A stretch of DNA of 45,338 nt, taken from a virus. Made by a program: the position numbers and the translations under genes. The first letter of the stretch is position 1; each line of letters begins with the position of its first letter. Below the pieces are notes generated by a model that worked only from the letters and a program-made list of their open reading frames with translations, was not told where the DNA came from and did not search any database. This document shows positions 1 through 8,451 of this stretch, piece by piece. The stretch lies in the IMG/VR virus record IMGVR_UViG_3300036829_000136, positions 1 to 45,338 of that record. The stretch is one strand, 5' to 3'.

Positions 1-171
1 GATCGGCAACCCGGACAACGCCGGGTCACGGTTCGCCCAGGTCTGCGCGCCCGGGCATACGGGCTGGGCCCAGCACAAGATCAGCGTGTTCGACCTGCCC
101 GCGTTCACCGGCGAGCAGGTGCCCGCCCATGTGACCGCCGCGCTGACCACGAAGGCGTGGGCCGCTGAGCG
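1..171. repeat. Terminal overlap, left copy
   Basis: Bases 1-171 match 45168-45338. The first 126 bases are identical. Six mismatches follow, at 127, 130, 133, 145, 151 and 153. Read in the terminase frame, five are silent and one changes Lys to Arg. The overlap shows that the sequence closes on itself, as a circle or a permuted/concatemeric molecule. The clustered, mostly silent differences look like two natural alleles rather than sequencing error. Confidence 0.93.
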
Positions 172-898
172 GCTGGAGGACTGGGGCGCCGACAACCCGC
201 TGTACATCTCCAAGGTGCTGGCCGAGTTCCCCAGTGACCATCCGATGCAGGTGGTGCCCATGGCCGCGCTGATGGCCTGCCGGCTGGCCGAGCCGCGCGC
301 CGCGGCCGAGCTGCTGCCGGTGGAGCTCGGCGTGGACGTCGGCGGCGGCAATGACCTGACCGTGGTCCGTGAGCGCCGCGGCATGCAGGCCGGCCGCCGG
401 TGGGCCGGGCGGACACCCGAGCCCGAGCAGGCCGTGGAGCTGATCAAGCGGGCGCTGACCGAGTCCCGGGCCACGTCGGTGAAGATCGACGCGATCGGCG
501 TCGGCTGGGGCCTGTCCGGTGACGTGCGGCGCATCGGCCGGGAACTGGGCTGGGAGGTCGCCGTGCACCCGGTGAAGGTCAGCAAGGAAGCCCACGACCC
601 GGCCCGGTTCCCGACGCTCCGCAGCGAGCTGTGGTGGATGGCCCGCGAGCTGTCGCAGCAGCAGGCATGGGACCTGTCCGTCATGCAGGACGCGGACCTG
701 GTGCTGGGTGAGCTGGTGGTGCCGCGCTGGGAGCCGGACCCGGCCGGGCGGGTGAAGGTTGAGCGCAAGGATGACACGAAGGAGCGGACGGGCGGCAAGA
801 GCCCGGACGACGCGGACGCGCTGCTGCTGGCGTTCTACGTGCCGAAGGACGCGCAGGGGGCGTACTGGGAGGCGCTGACGGCGGGCCGGTTGCGGTAG
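2..898 (+). CDS. terL: Terminase large subunit, C-terminal part (nuclease domain)
   Basis: This is the C-terminal part of the packaging motor; the N-terminal part lies at 44602-45338, and joining them gives about 487 residues. The frame is open from base 2. The RNase H-like nuclease is visible as VDVGGGND (Asp about 301), a second acid in KIDAIGVGWG (Asp about 352), and the closing cluster PDDADALLLAF (Asp about 458-461). That spacing is usual for terminase nucleases, which cut concatemeric DNA during packaging. The gene is followed by an 89-nt gap and then a small unknown gene before the portal gene. The methionine at 86 is internal and is not the true start. Confidence 0.93.
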   Translation: MGNPDNAGSRFAQVCAPGHTGWAQHKISVFDLPAFTGEQVPAHVTAALTTKAWAAERLEDWGADNPLYISKVLAEFPSDHPMQVVPMAALMACRLAEPRAAAELLPVELGVDVGGGNDLTVVRERRGMQAGRRWAGRTPEPEQAVELIKRALTESRATSVKIDAIGVGWGLSGDVRRIGRELGWEVAVHPVKVSKEAHDPARFPTLRSELWWMARELSQQQAWDLSVMQDADLVLGELVVPRWEPDPAGRVKVERKDDTKERTGGKSPDDADALLLAFYVPKDAQGAYWEALTAGRLR

Positions 899-987
899 GC
901 GCGTTGTGGTGTGCGTACAACCTGGTGGGGCTGTGGCACACTCCTGGTAGCTGATCTTTGTAGCTATCCCACAACGGAGGCCGCCAG

Positions 988-1458
988 GTGAGTAACACGC
1001 GCCACGTCCCCGGCAAGATCCCGGCCGCGCTCGCCCGCGACGGCCAGGAAGTCCCGCCGAGCCCGGATGTGGCCGAGGCGAATCTGGCCAACATAATCGG
1101 GCAGGCCACCGCCCTGCACCTGGCGCAGATGCTCGGCCAGATGCTGCCCCAGATGCCGTGGCAGCCGGACTGCTTCTTCTGCGTCCTGGCCGCCAAGCAG
1201 CTCGTCCACGGCCACCAGGTCGCCTGCGCGAACGCCGTCCAGGCCGGTGAGGACCAGCCGGACCTGCCGCCCGCGCCGCAGGTGTCGCGGGGGATCACGC
1301 AGGTGATCGTCACTCAGCTCGTGCAGACCCCGGCCGGTATGGTGCCGTCGTCGGGTGCTGTGTGGGCGTGCTGGGACCACGTGGAATTGCCGCAGCAGCC
1401 GCCACGCCAGAGCGGGCTCGTCGGTCCCGACGGCGCGCCGATCATCGCCCGGGGGTAG
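988..1458 (+). CDS. Conserved-position hypothetical protein between terminase and portal
   Basis: A 156-residue protein starting at GTG 988, with AACGGAGG at 973-980 as ribosome binding site. I do not recognise the family. It has a CFFC pair near residue 67, another Cys in VACAN, and a CWDH near the C-terminal third, which could bind a metal, and an amphipathic Gln/Met-rich stretch (residues about 38-56). It ends 3 nt before the portal start, so it belongs to the head operon. Similar small proteins sit in this slot in many actinophages; a role in packaging or portal assembly is only inferred from position. Confidence 0.75.
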   Translation: MSNTRHVPGKIPAALARDGQEVPPSPDVAEANLANIIGQATALHLAQMLGQMLPQMPWQPDCFFCVLAAKQLVHGHQVACANAVQAGEDQPDLPPAPQVSRGITQVIVTQLVQTPAGMVPSSGAVWACWDHVELPQQPPRQSGLVGPDGAPIIARG

Positions 1459-1461
1459 CAG

Positions 1462-3348
1462 GTGGCCAAGCGGTCAGCGGCGCGCAACCGGCACCATGCG
1501 CCCGTCCGGCGGGCACCCGCCAATCCGGGCGGCGTGACCCTGTCCGGTGATCAGCTGACCGCTGTCCTGGCTGCCCAGCAGCGCGCCGCCGGGCAGCTCG
1601 CCACGCCGTTGCCGCGGCCGCCGCAGTGGGCCGCTGACCCGTTCGGCCCGGGCATGCCGCTGCAGCCGTCGCCGATCAACCGGCCCCGGCCGCAGACCGG
1701 CCGCGCCGAGCCGCGGCTGTTCGAGCTGCCGATCAGCACGAACGTCAACATCAACACGGCGCCGTTCGTGCCGTGGCGGATCCTGTCCGAGGCCGCCGAC
1801 ATGCCCCTGTTCCGCAAGTGCATCCAGCGGCGGAAGAGCGTGTGTGACCTGGACTTCACCGTCACCGTCGACCCGAAAGCCGTCACCCGCGAGGCGCAGA
1901 TAGCCGGGCAGGCGGACAAGGATGTCGAGTCGGCGCTGCGCAAGCAGTACATGCCGGAGATCTCCCGCATCACCGACTGGCTTCAGACCCCGGACCGCAA
2001 GAACGGTTACGAGTGGGACCAGTGGGCGTCGCAGCTGATGGAGAACCGGCTCGTCTACGACGCCACCGTGGTCTACCCGCGGCGCACGTTCGGCGGTGAC
2101 CTGTTCGCCCTGGAGGTCATCGACGGGTCGACCATCAAGCCGCTCCTCGATGAGTACGGGGGGCGGCCGCTGCCGCCCGCCCCGTTCGCCCAGCAGATCC
2201 TGTACGGCTTCCCCCGCGGCGAGTTCGTCGCCGACGCCGTCGACGTGAACGGGCAGCTGGTCGTGCCGGGCGGGATGACCACCGACCAGCTGCTGTACGA
2301 GCGGACGATCATCCGGCCGAAGACCCCTTACGGCATGTCGGCGACGGAGATCGCCCTGCTGGACGGCATCTTGTGGATGCGGCGCATGGGCTGGCTGATG
2401 GCCGAATACACCCAGGGTGTGTCCGGGGCGCTCCTGGAGACGGCCCAGGATCTGGACTGGGATGTGCCGCAGTGGCAGGACTGGTCGCGGGCGCTGAACG
2501 ACCAGCTGCGCGGCAGCGACGCGGACCGGCTGGAGTGGTCGCTGCTGCCGCCGGGCACGAAGGCGATCCTGCCGCCGGAGGTGGCCGAGCGGTACAAGCC
2601 GGACATGGACTTGTTCCTGGTGAAGCTGGTCGCCGGTGACTTCGGCCTGCCCGCCTCCGAGGTCGGTTTCACCGAGGCGGGCGCGCTCGGCGCGTCGTTC
2701 CACGAGGGTGAGCAGGACATCCTGGAGAGGCAGTCCCGCGGGCCGGACATGCGGTGGCTGGGGGGGATCGCCACGAAGCTGGCGGTCCGCCAGCTGGGCA
2801 TGCCGAGCGTGCTGAAGGTAGAGATCCTCGGCCTCGAAAGCGAGGACGAGGCGGCGGCCGACGCGGTCGCCCAGGAGCAGGTCAACGGCGCCCGGCTGAC
2901 GGTCAACGAGGACCGGGCGAGGCGAGGCGAGCCGCCGTACAACTTCCCTGAGGCGGACATGCCGATGCTGATGACGCCGCGCGGCGTGGTGTTCCTGGAG
3001 GGGGCGTCGCAGGCGTCGCCGCCGGGGACGCTGATCGGCCCGGCGATGGCCCCGCCCGGCGGCGCGCCGGTCGCTGGCGGCCCCGAGGCTGACGGTACGG
3101 ATGAGCCGGATGATCAGGACGACGAGGACGAGCAGGCCAGCAAGGCGGCTGAGGCGCAGGCGCTGAAGGCGTGGCTGCGCAACAAGGGCCGCCGCAGGCC
3201 CGGTGACCAGTTCGCGTGCAAGGCGCTCACCGTAGCCGACATGCCCGTGCTGGCCGGTGACCCGCGCGTGGTGTTCAAGGCGGATGATGCTGGCCCAAAA
3301 GCGCTAAGCGGGACTGGCCCGGCTGGCAGCGGGACCGGGAGCTGGTGA
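1462..3348 (+). CDS. Portal protein
   Basis: A 628-residue protein from GTG 1462. Portal proteins form the dodecameric ring through which DNA enters and leaves the head and onto which the terminase docks. Evidence: position right after terL and before a MuF-like gene; the segment LFRKCIQRRKSVC, DGSTIKPLLDEYG, PYGMSATEIALLDGILW, and the later VAGDFGLPASEVGF followed by EGEQDILERQ, all in the order seen in SPP1/HK97-type portals of actinophages. The C-terminal 100 residues are Gly/Pro/acid-rich and probably disordered, with a basic AWLRNKGRRRPGDQF patch that also occurs in portal tails. The stop overlaps the next start (GTGA). Confidence 0.9.
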   Translation: MAKRSAARNRHHAPVRRAPANPGGVTLSGDQLTAVLAAQQRAAGQLATPLPRPPQWAADPFGPGMPLQPSPINRPRPQTGRAEPRLFELPISTNVNINTAPFVPWRILSEAADMPLFRKCIQRRKSVCDLDFTVTVDPKAVTREAQIAGQADKDVESALRKQYMPEISRITDWLQTPDRKNGYEWDQWASQLMENRLVYDATVVYPRRTFGGDLFALEVIDGSTIKPLLDEYGGRPLPPAPFAQQILYGFPRGEFVADAVDVNGQLVVPGGMTTDQLLYERTIIRPKTPYGMSATEIALLDGILWMRRMGWLMAEYTQGVSGALLETAQDLDWDVPQWQDWSRALNDQLRGSDADRLEWSLLPPGTKAILPPEVAERYKPDMDLFLVKLVAGDFGLPASEVGFTEAGALGASFHEGEQDILERQSRGPDMRWLGGIATKLAVRQLGMPSVLKVEILGLESEDEAAADAVAQEQVNGARLTVNEDRARRGEPPYNFPEADMPMLMTPRGVVFLEGASQASPPGTLIGPAMAPPGGAPVAGGPEADGTDEPDDQDDEDEQASKAAEAQALKAWLRNKGRRRPGDQFACKALTVADMPVLAGDPRVVFKADDAGPKALSGTGPAGSGTGSW

Positions 3349-4091
3349 GCGTGTACACCGGGCAGATCCAGGAGGCGCTGACCGGGGCGATCGACACGGC
3401 CAAGCTGGCTGAGGCGTGGCAGGCGCTGCACCCGAAGGACGTCAGCAAGGCGCTCAACCCGGTCCTGTCCCAGTTCCTGGACCGTGCCTCCCGCGCACTC
3501 ACCCGGGCGCTGAGCGCCGTCCTGACGAAGCTGTACACCGAGGGCTGGGTGCTGGGCCAGCGGTCCGCTCAGGCCCTCGTCAACGGCGGCCAGGTGGACT
3601 GGGGGGCGTGGAAGCCCGGCGACCACCGGGCCGCCGCCGCCATCGCCGGGCCGGGCCTCAAGCAGCTCCTCGACTCGTCCGGCATCCGCATCAAGAGCAT
3701 CGCGGCGACGCGGCTGCAGGATCTCGCCGACGTCCTGGAGGCGACTCTGGCGAGCGACGTGACGCACCGCCAGCCGCTGCCTGCCCCGCTGGAGCCGTCC
3801 CTGTCCGTCGGTGACCTGGCCCGGCAGCTGCGGGACGTGCTGGACATTCCCTCCCGGGCTGAGCTGGTGGCCACCACCGAGATCGCCCGGGCTCAGGCTG
3901 AGGCGTCGCGGACGGTGTACCGGGAGACGGGCCGGACCGAGGTGGAGATCTCGACGGCCGAGGACGACAAGGTGTGCCCGGTGTGCGACGCGGCTCAGGC
4001 CGAGGGTGCGCATCCGCTCGGCCAGCCGCCGATGGTGCCGCTGCATCCGCGCTGCCGGTGCGCTGAGCTGCCCGTGCTGGTGGGTGCGTGA
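3345..4091 (+). CDS. MuF-like head morphogenesis protein
   Basis: A 248-residue protein with GTG start overlapping the portal stop by 4 nt. The C-terminal part has the SPP1 gp7 / Mu F signature: VATTEIARAQAEASR, then a metal-binding pattern CPVCDA ... HPLGQPPMVPLHPRCRC (residues about 209-240). Members are minor capsid proteins that bind the portal and enter the head in a few copies. The N-terminal 150 residues are helical and less conserved. The order portal then MuF is standard in long-tailed phages of Gram-positive bacteria. Confidence 0.85.
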   Translation: MSVYTGQIQEALTGAIDTAKLAEAWQALHPKDVSKALNPVLSQFLDRASRALTRALSAVLTKLYTEGWVLGQRSAQALVNGGQVDWGAWKPGDHRAAAAIAGPGLKQLLDSSGIRIKSIAATRLQDLADVLEATLASDVTHRQPLPAPLEPSLSVGDLARQLRDVLDIPSRAELVATTEIARAQAEASRTVYRETGRTEVEISTAEDDKVCPVCDAAQAEGAHPLGQPPMVPLHPRCRCAELPVLVGA

Positions 4092-4486
4092 TGGGCAACG
4101 TGCGCGCCGTTCAGCTGTCCACGACCGAGATCTACGAGCTGGACCGGGCCTGCGTCGCCATCAAGCGAGCGTTCGGACAGCACCCCTACCTAGTGGGCAC
4201 GGCAGGCTTCGGCGAGCGGACGGCGTACCGCGATGTCGATGTCCGGCTGATGCTGGACGACGGGAAGTTCGCGGCGGTCTGCCCGAACCGTGAGCGCTGG
4301 GAGCTGCTGTGCTTGGCCATCAGCGCCTACCTGAGCGGACGCACTGGCCTGCCGGTCGACTTCCAGATCCAGGTGGCCTCGATCGCCAACGAGAAGCACG
4401 GCGACAAGCCGCGTAACCCGCTCGGCATGGGTGGCCGCGTGTTCGCTGGCGGCGGCGACGCGACGCCGGACTGGGGTGAGCCGTGA
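4091..4486 (+). CDS. Nucleotidyltransferase-fold protein (MNT/pol beta-like)
   Basis: A 131-residue protein; ATG 4091 overlaps the previous stop, and a GTG three bases earlier would add one residue. Residues 36-54 read GTAGFGERTAYRDVDVRLM, matching the pol-beta superfamily signature (G-[ST], then D-x-D at Asp48/Asp50), and LPVDFQIQ (Asp90) fits the third metal-binding acid on the next strand. The N-terminal helix LDRACVAIKRAFG fits the fold. Such proteins recur in actinophage structural operons, but their substrate is not known. Nothing else of a larger polymerase is present. It may modify nucleotides, tRNA or a protein; the function is open. Confidence 0.72.
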   Translation: MGNVRAVQLSTTEIYELDRACVAIKRAFGQHPYLVGTAGFGERTAYRDVDVRLMLDDGKFAAVCPNRERWELLCLAISAYLSGRTGLPVDFQIQVASIANEKHGDKPRNPLGMGGRVFAGGGDATPDWGEP

Positions 4487-4644
4487 TGTGGTCTGCCGTC
4501 TGGCAGTACGTCCTGCAGAACGTCCTCCCGCCGTCGTTCTGGACGCTGCTGGGCCTCGGCCTGGCCCACATCCGCACGCACCGCAAGCTCGACGCCCACC
4601 ACGAGGACATGAAGCAGCACGTCAGCCAGGAGGCAAGCCGGTGA
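4486..4644 (+). CDS. Small single-TM protein
   Basis: A 52-residue protein whose ATG overlaps the previous stop (GTGATG) and whose end overlaps the protease GTG. It begins MWSAVWQYVLQNVLPPSFWTLLGLGLAHI, one likely membrane helix, followed by a His/Lys-rich polar tail (RTHRKLDAHHEDMKQH). It carries AGGAGG at 4628-4633 inside its 3' end, which serves the next gene. The family is unknown. It may be a membrane or holin-like protein, but it lies in the head operon, far from the lysin. Confidence 0.6.
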   Translation: MWSAVWQYVLQNVLPPSFWTLLGLGLAHIRTHRKLDAHHEDMKQHVSQEASR

Positions 4645-5135
4645 AGGTCACCACTACGACCGTCGTAGACGACGGCACGGACGAGCCCACGGCCAAGGCC
4701 ACCTGGGACGGCCAGTCCGTCGCCGGTGCCCTCGTCAAGGCGGTCGACGAGCGCCGCTACACGCTCACCGTCGCCTACCCGGCCGACAAAGCCGACGTGG
4801 CCGTGGCCCAGGACGGGCACCGCGACTTCGCATCCAAGGCGGCCGTCGAGGAGGCTGCGTGGAACTACCTGCGCAAGTCCCGGAACGTCGGCCTGATGCA
4901 CGCCGACGGCACCGACGGGGCCGGTGAGGTCGTCGAGTCGTTTGTGTGGCCCGGCGAGGACTGGACCACGACCGGCGGCTACGTGGTGAAGGCCGGGGAC
5001 TGGCTCCTGGGCGTCGTCTGGGAGCCGGAGGCGTGGGAGCTGATCAAGGCCGGGAAGATCGGCGGGGTCAGCATGCAGGGCAGCGCGAAGCGAAGGAAGC
5101 CGACCGCTGAGGCGATAGCGGCACTGAGGAGCTGA
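4641..5135 (+). CDS. XkdF-like prohead protease
   Basis: A 164-residue protein. GTG 4641 is chosen because AGGAGG lies 7 nt upstream and it overlaps the previous stop; a longer reading from 4431 would overlap two genes. The middle reads NVGLMHADG ... EVVESFVWP ... GDWLLGVVWEPEAWELIKAGKIGGVSMQG, the arrangement of phage XkdF / peptidase S78-like proteins, with a His (LMH) and a Ser in GGVSMQG as likely catalytic residues. Such proteases trim scaffold and capsid proteins in the prohead. The scaffold-like and capsid genes follow directly. Confidence 0.75.
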   Translation: MKVTTTTVVDDGTDEPTAKATWDGQSVAGALVKAVDERRYTLTVAYPADKADVAVAQDGHRDFASKAAVEEAAWNYLRKSRNVGLMHADGTDGAGEVVESFVWPGEDWTTTGGYVVKAGDWLLGVVWEPEAWELIKAGKIGGVSMQGSAKRRKPTAEAIAALRS

Positions 5136-5137
5136 GC

Positions 5138-5332
5138 ATGAGCTGGCCCGTGCTGCCCGACGGCGTCGACCCGGGCGACTACCGCGAGGTGTCCTTCGGT
5201 GAAGTCGTATTCCCGCCCGGCGATCCTCTCGTCCAGCTGAGCGAGTTGCCGAGCCTGCCGCCCGGCACGATCACCTATGCCCGCACAGAGGGTGCGAGCG
5301 AACTGCGCGTAGAGCCCGAGGAGCTGGCATGA
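5138..5332 (+). CDS. Small hypothetical protein
   Basis: A 64-residue acidic, proline-rich protein between the protease and the scaffold-like gene, with ATG at 5138 after a GAGGAGCTGAG leader. It begins MSWPVLPDGVDPGDYREVSFGE, here cut into recognisable parts: MSWPVLPDGV and YREVSFGEVVFPP. Its stop overlaps the next ATG (GCATGA). No family recognised; probably a minor morphogenesis factor. Confidence 0.65.
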   Translation: MSWPVLPDGVDPGDYREVSFGEVVFPPGDPLVQLSELPSLPPGTITYARTEGASELRVEPEELA

Positions 5333-6471
5333 CCGTCGTTGCTGAAGAGGTTCCGATCACGGAGCTGGAGAAGATCGAAGCGGACCGGGTGGACGGCGTG
5401 GGCAGCCCGGCGAACGGCATCCCGTTCCTGATGCTGAAGGGGCTGGCCGCGAAGGGCGCGAAGGACTGCCCGAGCTGCGGGAAGGACTACGACGCCGACT
5501 CCAAGCAGCGCACCTGTGAGGGCTGCGGCGCCAAGCTCCCGGCCGCCGACGACGCCGGGAAGTCGGCTGAGCAGCCGGAAGCGGCCAAGGCCGTCCTGGC
5601 GGCCATCGCCAAGGCGGTCGACGCTGACGGCACGATCGACGAGGGCCCGGACGTTGACCTCGGCCAGCAGATCATGAAGCTGCTCGGCCAGGCCATCATC
5701 AACGAGGCCCAGGAGATCAAGGCCGGCATGTACGGGGAGACCTGCGACGTCGACCTGCTGAACTGTGCCGCGTCGATGGTCACCCGGTGGATCGGCCGCG
5801 AGTCGGCCGGGGACACCAGCGACGACGCTGACATGGGCATGCTGATGGCCTCGGCCGCGATCAAGGCCGCAGAGTCGGCGAAGACGCAGAACGACCTGCC
5901 CGACTCGGCGTTCGCCTACATCGAGGACGGCGGCAGCAAGGACGCCGACGGGAAGACCACACCGCGGTCGAAGCGGCACTTCCCGGTCCACGACAAGGCC
6001 CACGCGGAGAACGCGCTGGCCCGGCTGTCCAGTTCGCCGTTCGGCGGCAAGGCCAAGGCCAAGGCCCACGCCGCGGCGAAGAAGTTCGGGATCGACACCG
6101 ACACGAGCAAGAGCGCAGCCGGGGAAGTTGCGCCGGAAGGGACCGATGTGGATACTGAGCCGCAGGGAAACGGCAGCCTGAGCAAGGCTGTCGAGGACGC
6201 CGTCAGGAAGGCCCTCGGACCCTCCCAGGAGCGCATCACAGCGCTGGAGACCGAGCTGGCGAAGGTGAAGGCGATACCAGTACCGGGCGGACCCGCCCTG
6301 TCTCGCAACGTGCAGGTGAAGAACCAGCGCGGCGAGCCTAACGAGGACTGGGCCGCCAAGGCAGCGCTCTACCGTGCGAAGGCCGATGTGGCCACGTCGC
6401 CGGGGGACCGCGAAGGTTACCGCCAGCTCGCCCGTGAAGCCGACGAGAAGTCCCAGGCAGCCATCGCCTGA
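5329..6471 (+). CDS. Scaffold-like capsid assembly protein with zinc ribbon and DUF6582-like segment
   Basis: A 380-residue protein upstream of the capsid gene. Residues about 18-36 (EADRVDGVGSPANGIPFLML) resemble the linker after XkdF proteases in other phages. Then come a zinc ribbon (CPSCGKDYD ... CEGCGAKL), a helical region, a block starting LPDSAFAYIE and continuing RSKRHFPVHDKAHAENALAR with AAAKKFGID (DUF6582-like), and a C-terminal coiled coil (ERITALETELAKVKAI) ending in charged helices. Position and coiled coil suggest a scaffold or a protease-scaffold partner split from the XkdF gene. The zinc ribbon inside a scaffold candidate is unusual. Confidence 0.7.
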   Translation: MTVVAEEVPITELEKIEADRVDGVGSPANGIPFLMLKGLAAKGAKDCPSCGKDYDADSKQRTCEGCGAKLPAADDAGKSAEQPEAAKAVLAAIAKAVDADGTIDEGPDVDLGQQIMKLLGQAIINEAQEIKAGMYGETCDVDLLNCAASMVTRWIGRESAGDTSDDADMGMLMASAAIKAAESAKTQNDLPDSAFAYIEDGGSKDADGKTTPRSKRHFPVHDKAHAENALARLSSSPFGGKAKAKAHAAAKKFGIDTDTSKSAAGEVAPEGTDVDTEPQGNGSLSKAVEDAVRKALGPSQERITALETELAKVKAIPVPGGPALSRNVQVKNQRGEPNEDWAAKAALYRAKADVATSPGDREGYRQLAREADEKSQAAIA

Positions 6472-6516
6472 TCTTGCCCCGGCCGGGCGCATACACCTCT
6501 GTGGAGTGATCCGGCT

Positions 6517-8451
6517 ATGCCCACCAAGCAAGATCTGTTCGGCGGTTCCCGCGCGGGAGTCACCTGGGAGCCCGAGTACCGCGGCGTCGGCGCGCTGACG
6601 AAGGCCTTCGAGGAGTACCTCGGCGAGCTGGACAAGTCCATCAGCCGCCACGAGGAGGGCCGCGACTTCTTCGTGGCCAAGTCCGCGGGTGGCACCGGTG
6701 TGCTGACCCGCAACGCCCGGCCGCCGAAGGGCTACGCCGAGCAGCGTGACGCCGACCTGGCGACCCTGGACACGCTGCAGAAGAGCATGTCCGCTGAGGC
6801 GCTCGGCCAGATGCAGGGCCAGCTGGACGCGCTGCGGGAAAACCTGTCCAAGGACTGGGACGCTTCCTTCCCCGAGTCCGGCTCGATCACGATCCCCAAC
6901 CAGCTGGCGCCGATCGACCTTGAGGGCCCGGCAAAGCTGATGGTGCCACGGGAGACGCCGATCCTGAACGCGATGCCACGGGAGAACGACGGCATCGGCT
7001 CGGCGCTGAATTACAAGCGGATCCTGGGCTGGTCGAACTCCGGCGTTGGCGGCGTCCCGGACCTGATGCCGTTCATGGCCTCGGAGTTCCCGGCCAGCCA
7101 GTCCACCGCCAACCTGCCCCAATTCGGTGGCTACGCCAACACCTCCGGCGGGGTGAGCTCCGGCGGCCTGGGGCTGCGCCGCGGCCAGAAGATCACCTAC
7201 GCGGCCGACGCCCACCAGGTCACCTACGTCGAGCTGTCGCTGTCCGACGTCGTCTCGACGAAGGCGTACTACATCGGGCAGGGCTACCAGGACGTCCGCC
7301 AGCTGTCCTCCACCGCGCTGCTGTGGGCGCACAAGGGCGGCGAAGAGCGCGCCATGCTGTACGGCCGGGGCGTCACCAGCCTCGGCTACACCGGGCCCGT
7401 CGCCGCCCCCGGCAACCCGACGGTGGCGAACGCGGGCACCGGCGGCGGGGTCGCCGCGGGCACCTACTACGTCGTGATCACCGCGGTCGCCTCCGGCGGC
7501 GAGACGACCACGAACGCCACCCAGCAGTCGACGACCACGAGCGGCACCACGTCGGTCATCAACATCACGCTGCCGTCCACGCTGCCCGCCGGTGCGACCG
7601 GGTTCAACATCTACGCCGGCACCGTCACCGGCGGCCCGTACTACTTCCAGATGTTTGTTCCCGCCGCCTACGCCGGGCAGCTCATCCCCTTCACGGCGAC
7701 CCCGGCCAGCACTGGCGCGGCGCTGCCGTCCGTGTCCGGGACGATTGACACCACGGCCAACCCGAACGGGTACGACGGCATGCTGACCGTGCTGCTCAAC
7801 CCGTCCGTGTCCGGCTACGTCGGCACCTACGCCCTCGCGGGCACCCTGGCGAACTCGACGAACTCGGTCGGCGGCGGTGTCGCGGGGTCCACCGCCTGCG
7901 GGGATGCCCCGTGGCAGAACGCCTTCATGGCCCTGTACGGGTCGTCCACCCAGCCCGGCAACTACGCCATGTCCGCAGGTGGCGCGTCGGCCTGGCCGTG
8001 GGCCTCAGGCACCAGCTTCGGGCAGAAGCTGCTGTCCCGGCCGCAGACCGTCTACGTGGACGGCACGATCCGCAAGGCGATGGGCGACTTCGTCCGCAAG
8101 GCGGCCGGTGGCAGCACCGCCTACCGGGTGGTGATGCAGCCGAACGAGGCGACCGGCGGCCTGGAGGTCGGCGCGATCGTCAACGGCATCGCCAACCAGG
8201 TCACGGGCGACATGGTGGACTTCGACGTCCACCCGTACATGCCGGTCGGCGCGTCGGTGATCTGGACGAAGACGCTGCCGTTCCCGGACAGTGAGACCAC
8301 GAACACGATCGTGGCCAAGAACGTGCAGGACTACCTGTACCAGATGTGGCCGCAGATCCAGTTCACCTACGACGCCAGCACCTACCAGCTGGGCTCGCTG
8401 GTGTTCTACGCCCCGGCCTGGTCTGGGGCGATCGTCGGGCTGACCGCCTGA
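6517..8451 (+). CDS. Major capsid protein with inserted Ig-like domain
   Basis: A 644-residue protein, ATG 6517, with GGAG at 6503-6506. Residues 1-110 are helical and charged, like the cleaved delta domain of HK97-type capsid proteins. The core starts near SGSITIPNQLAPIDLEGPAK and MVPRETPILNAMPREN and resumes after residue 410 with GYDGMLTVLLNPS, YVDGTIRKAMGDFVRKA and MPVGASVIWTKTLPFP. Between about 290 and 410 lies a Gly/Thr/Val-rich beta domain (AAGTYYVVITAVASGGETT ... GFNIYAGTVTGGPYYF), typical of Ig/fibronectin-type surface domains. The protein is much longer than a bare HK97 capsid protein because of this insert. Confidence 0.85.
   Translation: MPTKQDLFGGSRAGVTWEPEYRGVGALTKAFEEYLGELDKSISRHEEGRDFFVAKSAGGTGVLTRNARPPKGYAEQRDADLATLDTLQKSMSAEALGQMQGQLDALRENLSKDWDASFPESGSITIPNQLAPIDLEGPAKLMVPRETPILNAMPRENDGIGSALNYKRILGWSNSGVGGVPDLMPFMASEFPASQSTANLPQFGGYANTSGGVSSGGLGLRRGQKITYAADAHQVTYVELSLSDVVSTKAYYIGQGYQDVRQLSSTALLWAHKGGEERAMLYGRGVTSLGYTGPVAAPGNPTVANAGTGGGVAAGTYYVVITAVASGGETTTNATQQSTTTSGTTSVINITLPSTLPAGATGFNIYAGTVTGGPYYFQMFVPAAYAGQLIPFTATPASTGAALPSVSGTIDTTANPNGYDGMLTVLLNPSVSGYVGTYALAGTLANSTNSVGGGVAGSTACGDAPWQNAFMALYGSSTQPGNYAMSAGGASAWPWASGTSFGQKLLSRPQTVYVDGTIRKAMGDFVRKAAGGSTAYRVVMQPNEATGGLEVGAIVNGIANQVTGDMVDFDVHPYMPVGASVIWTKTLPFPDSETTNTIVAKNVQDYLYQMWPQIQFTYDASTYQLGSLVFYAPAWSGAIVGLTA

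Noticed and set aside
902-987. Promoter or terminator in the gap after the large terminase gene
   Set aside because: GTTGT/ACAAC arms and a doubled GTAGCT are visible, but the stem is only 5 bp and no clear -35/-10 pair is present.
5275-7332. Long minus-strand reading frame opposite the scaffold and capsid genes
   Set aside because: High GC makes long antisense frames. Its protein is Arg/Leu/Gly-rich without motifs, and the plus-strand genes are clear.
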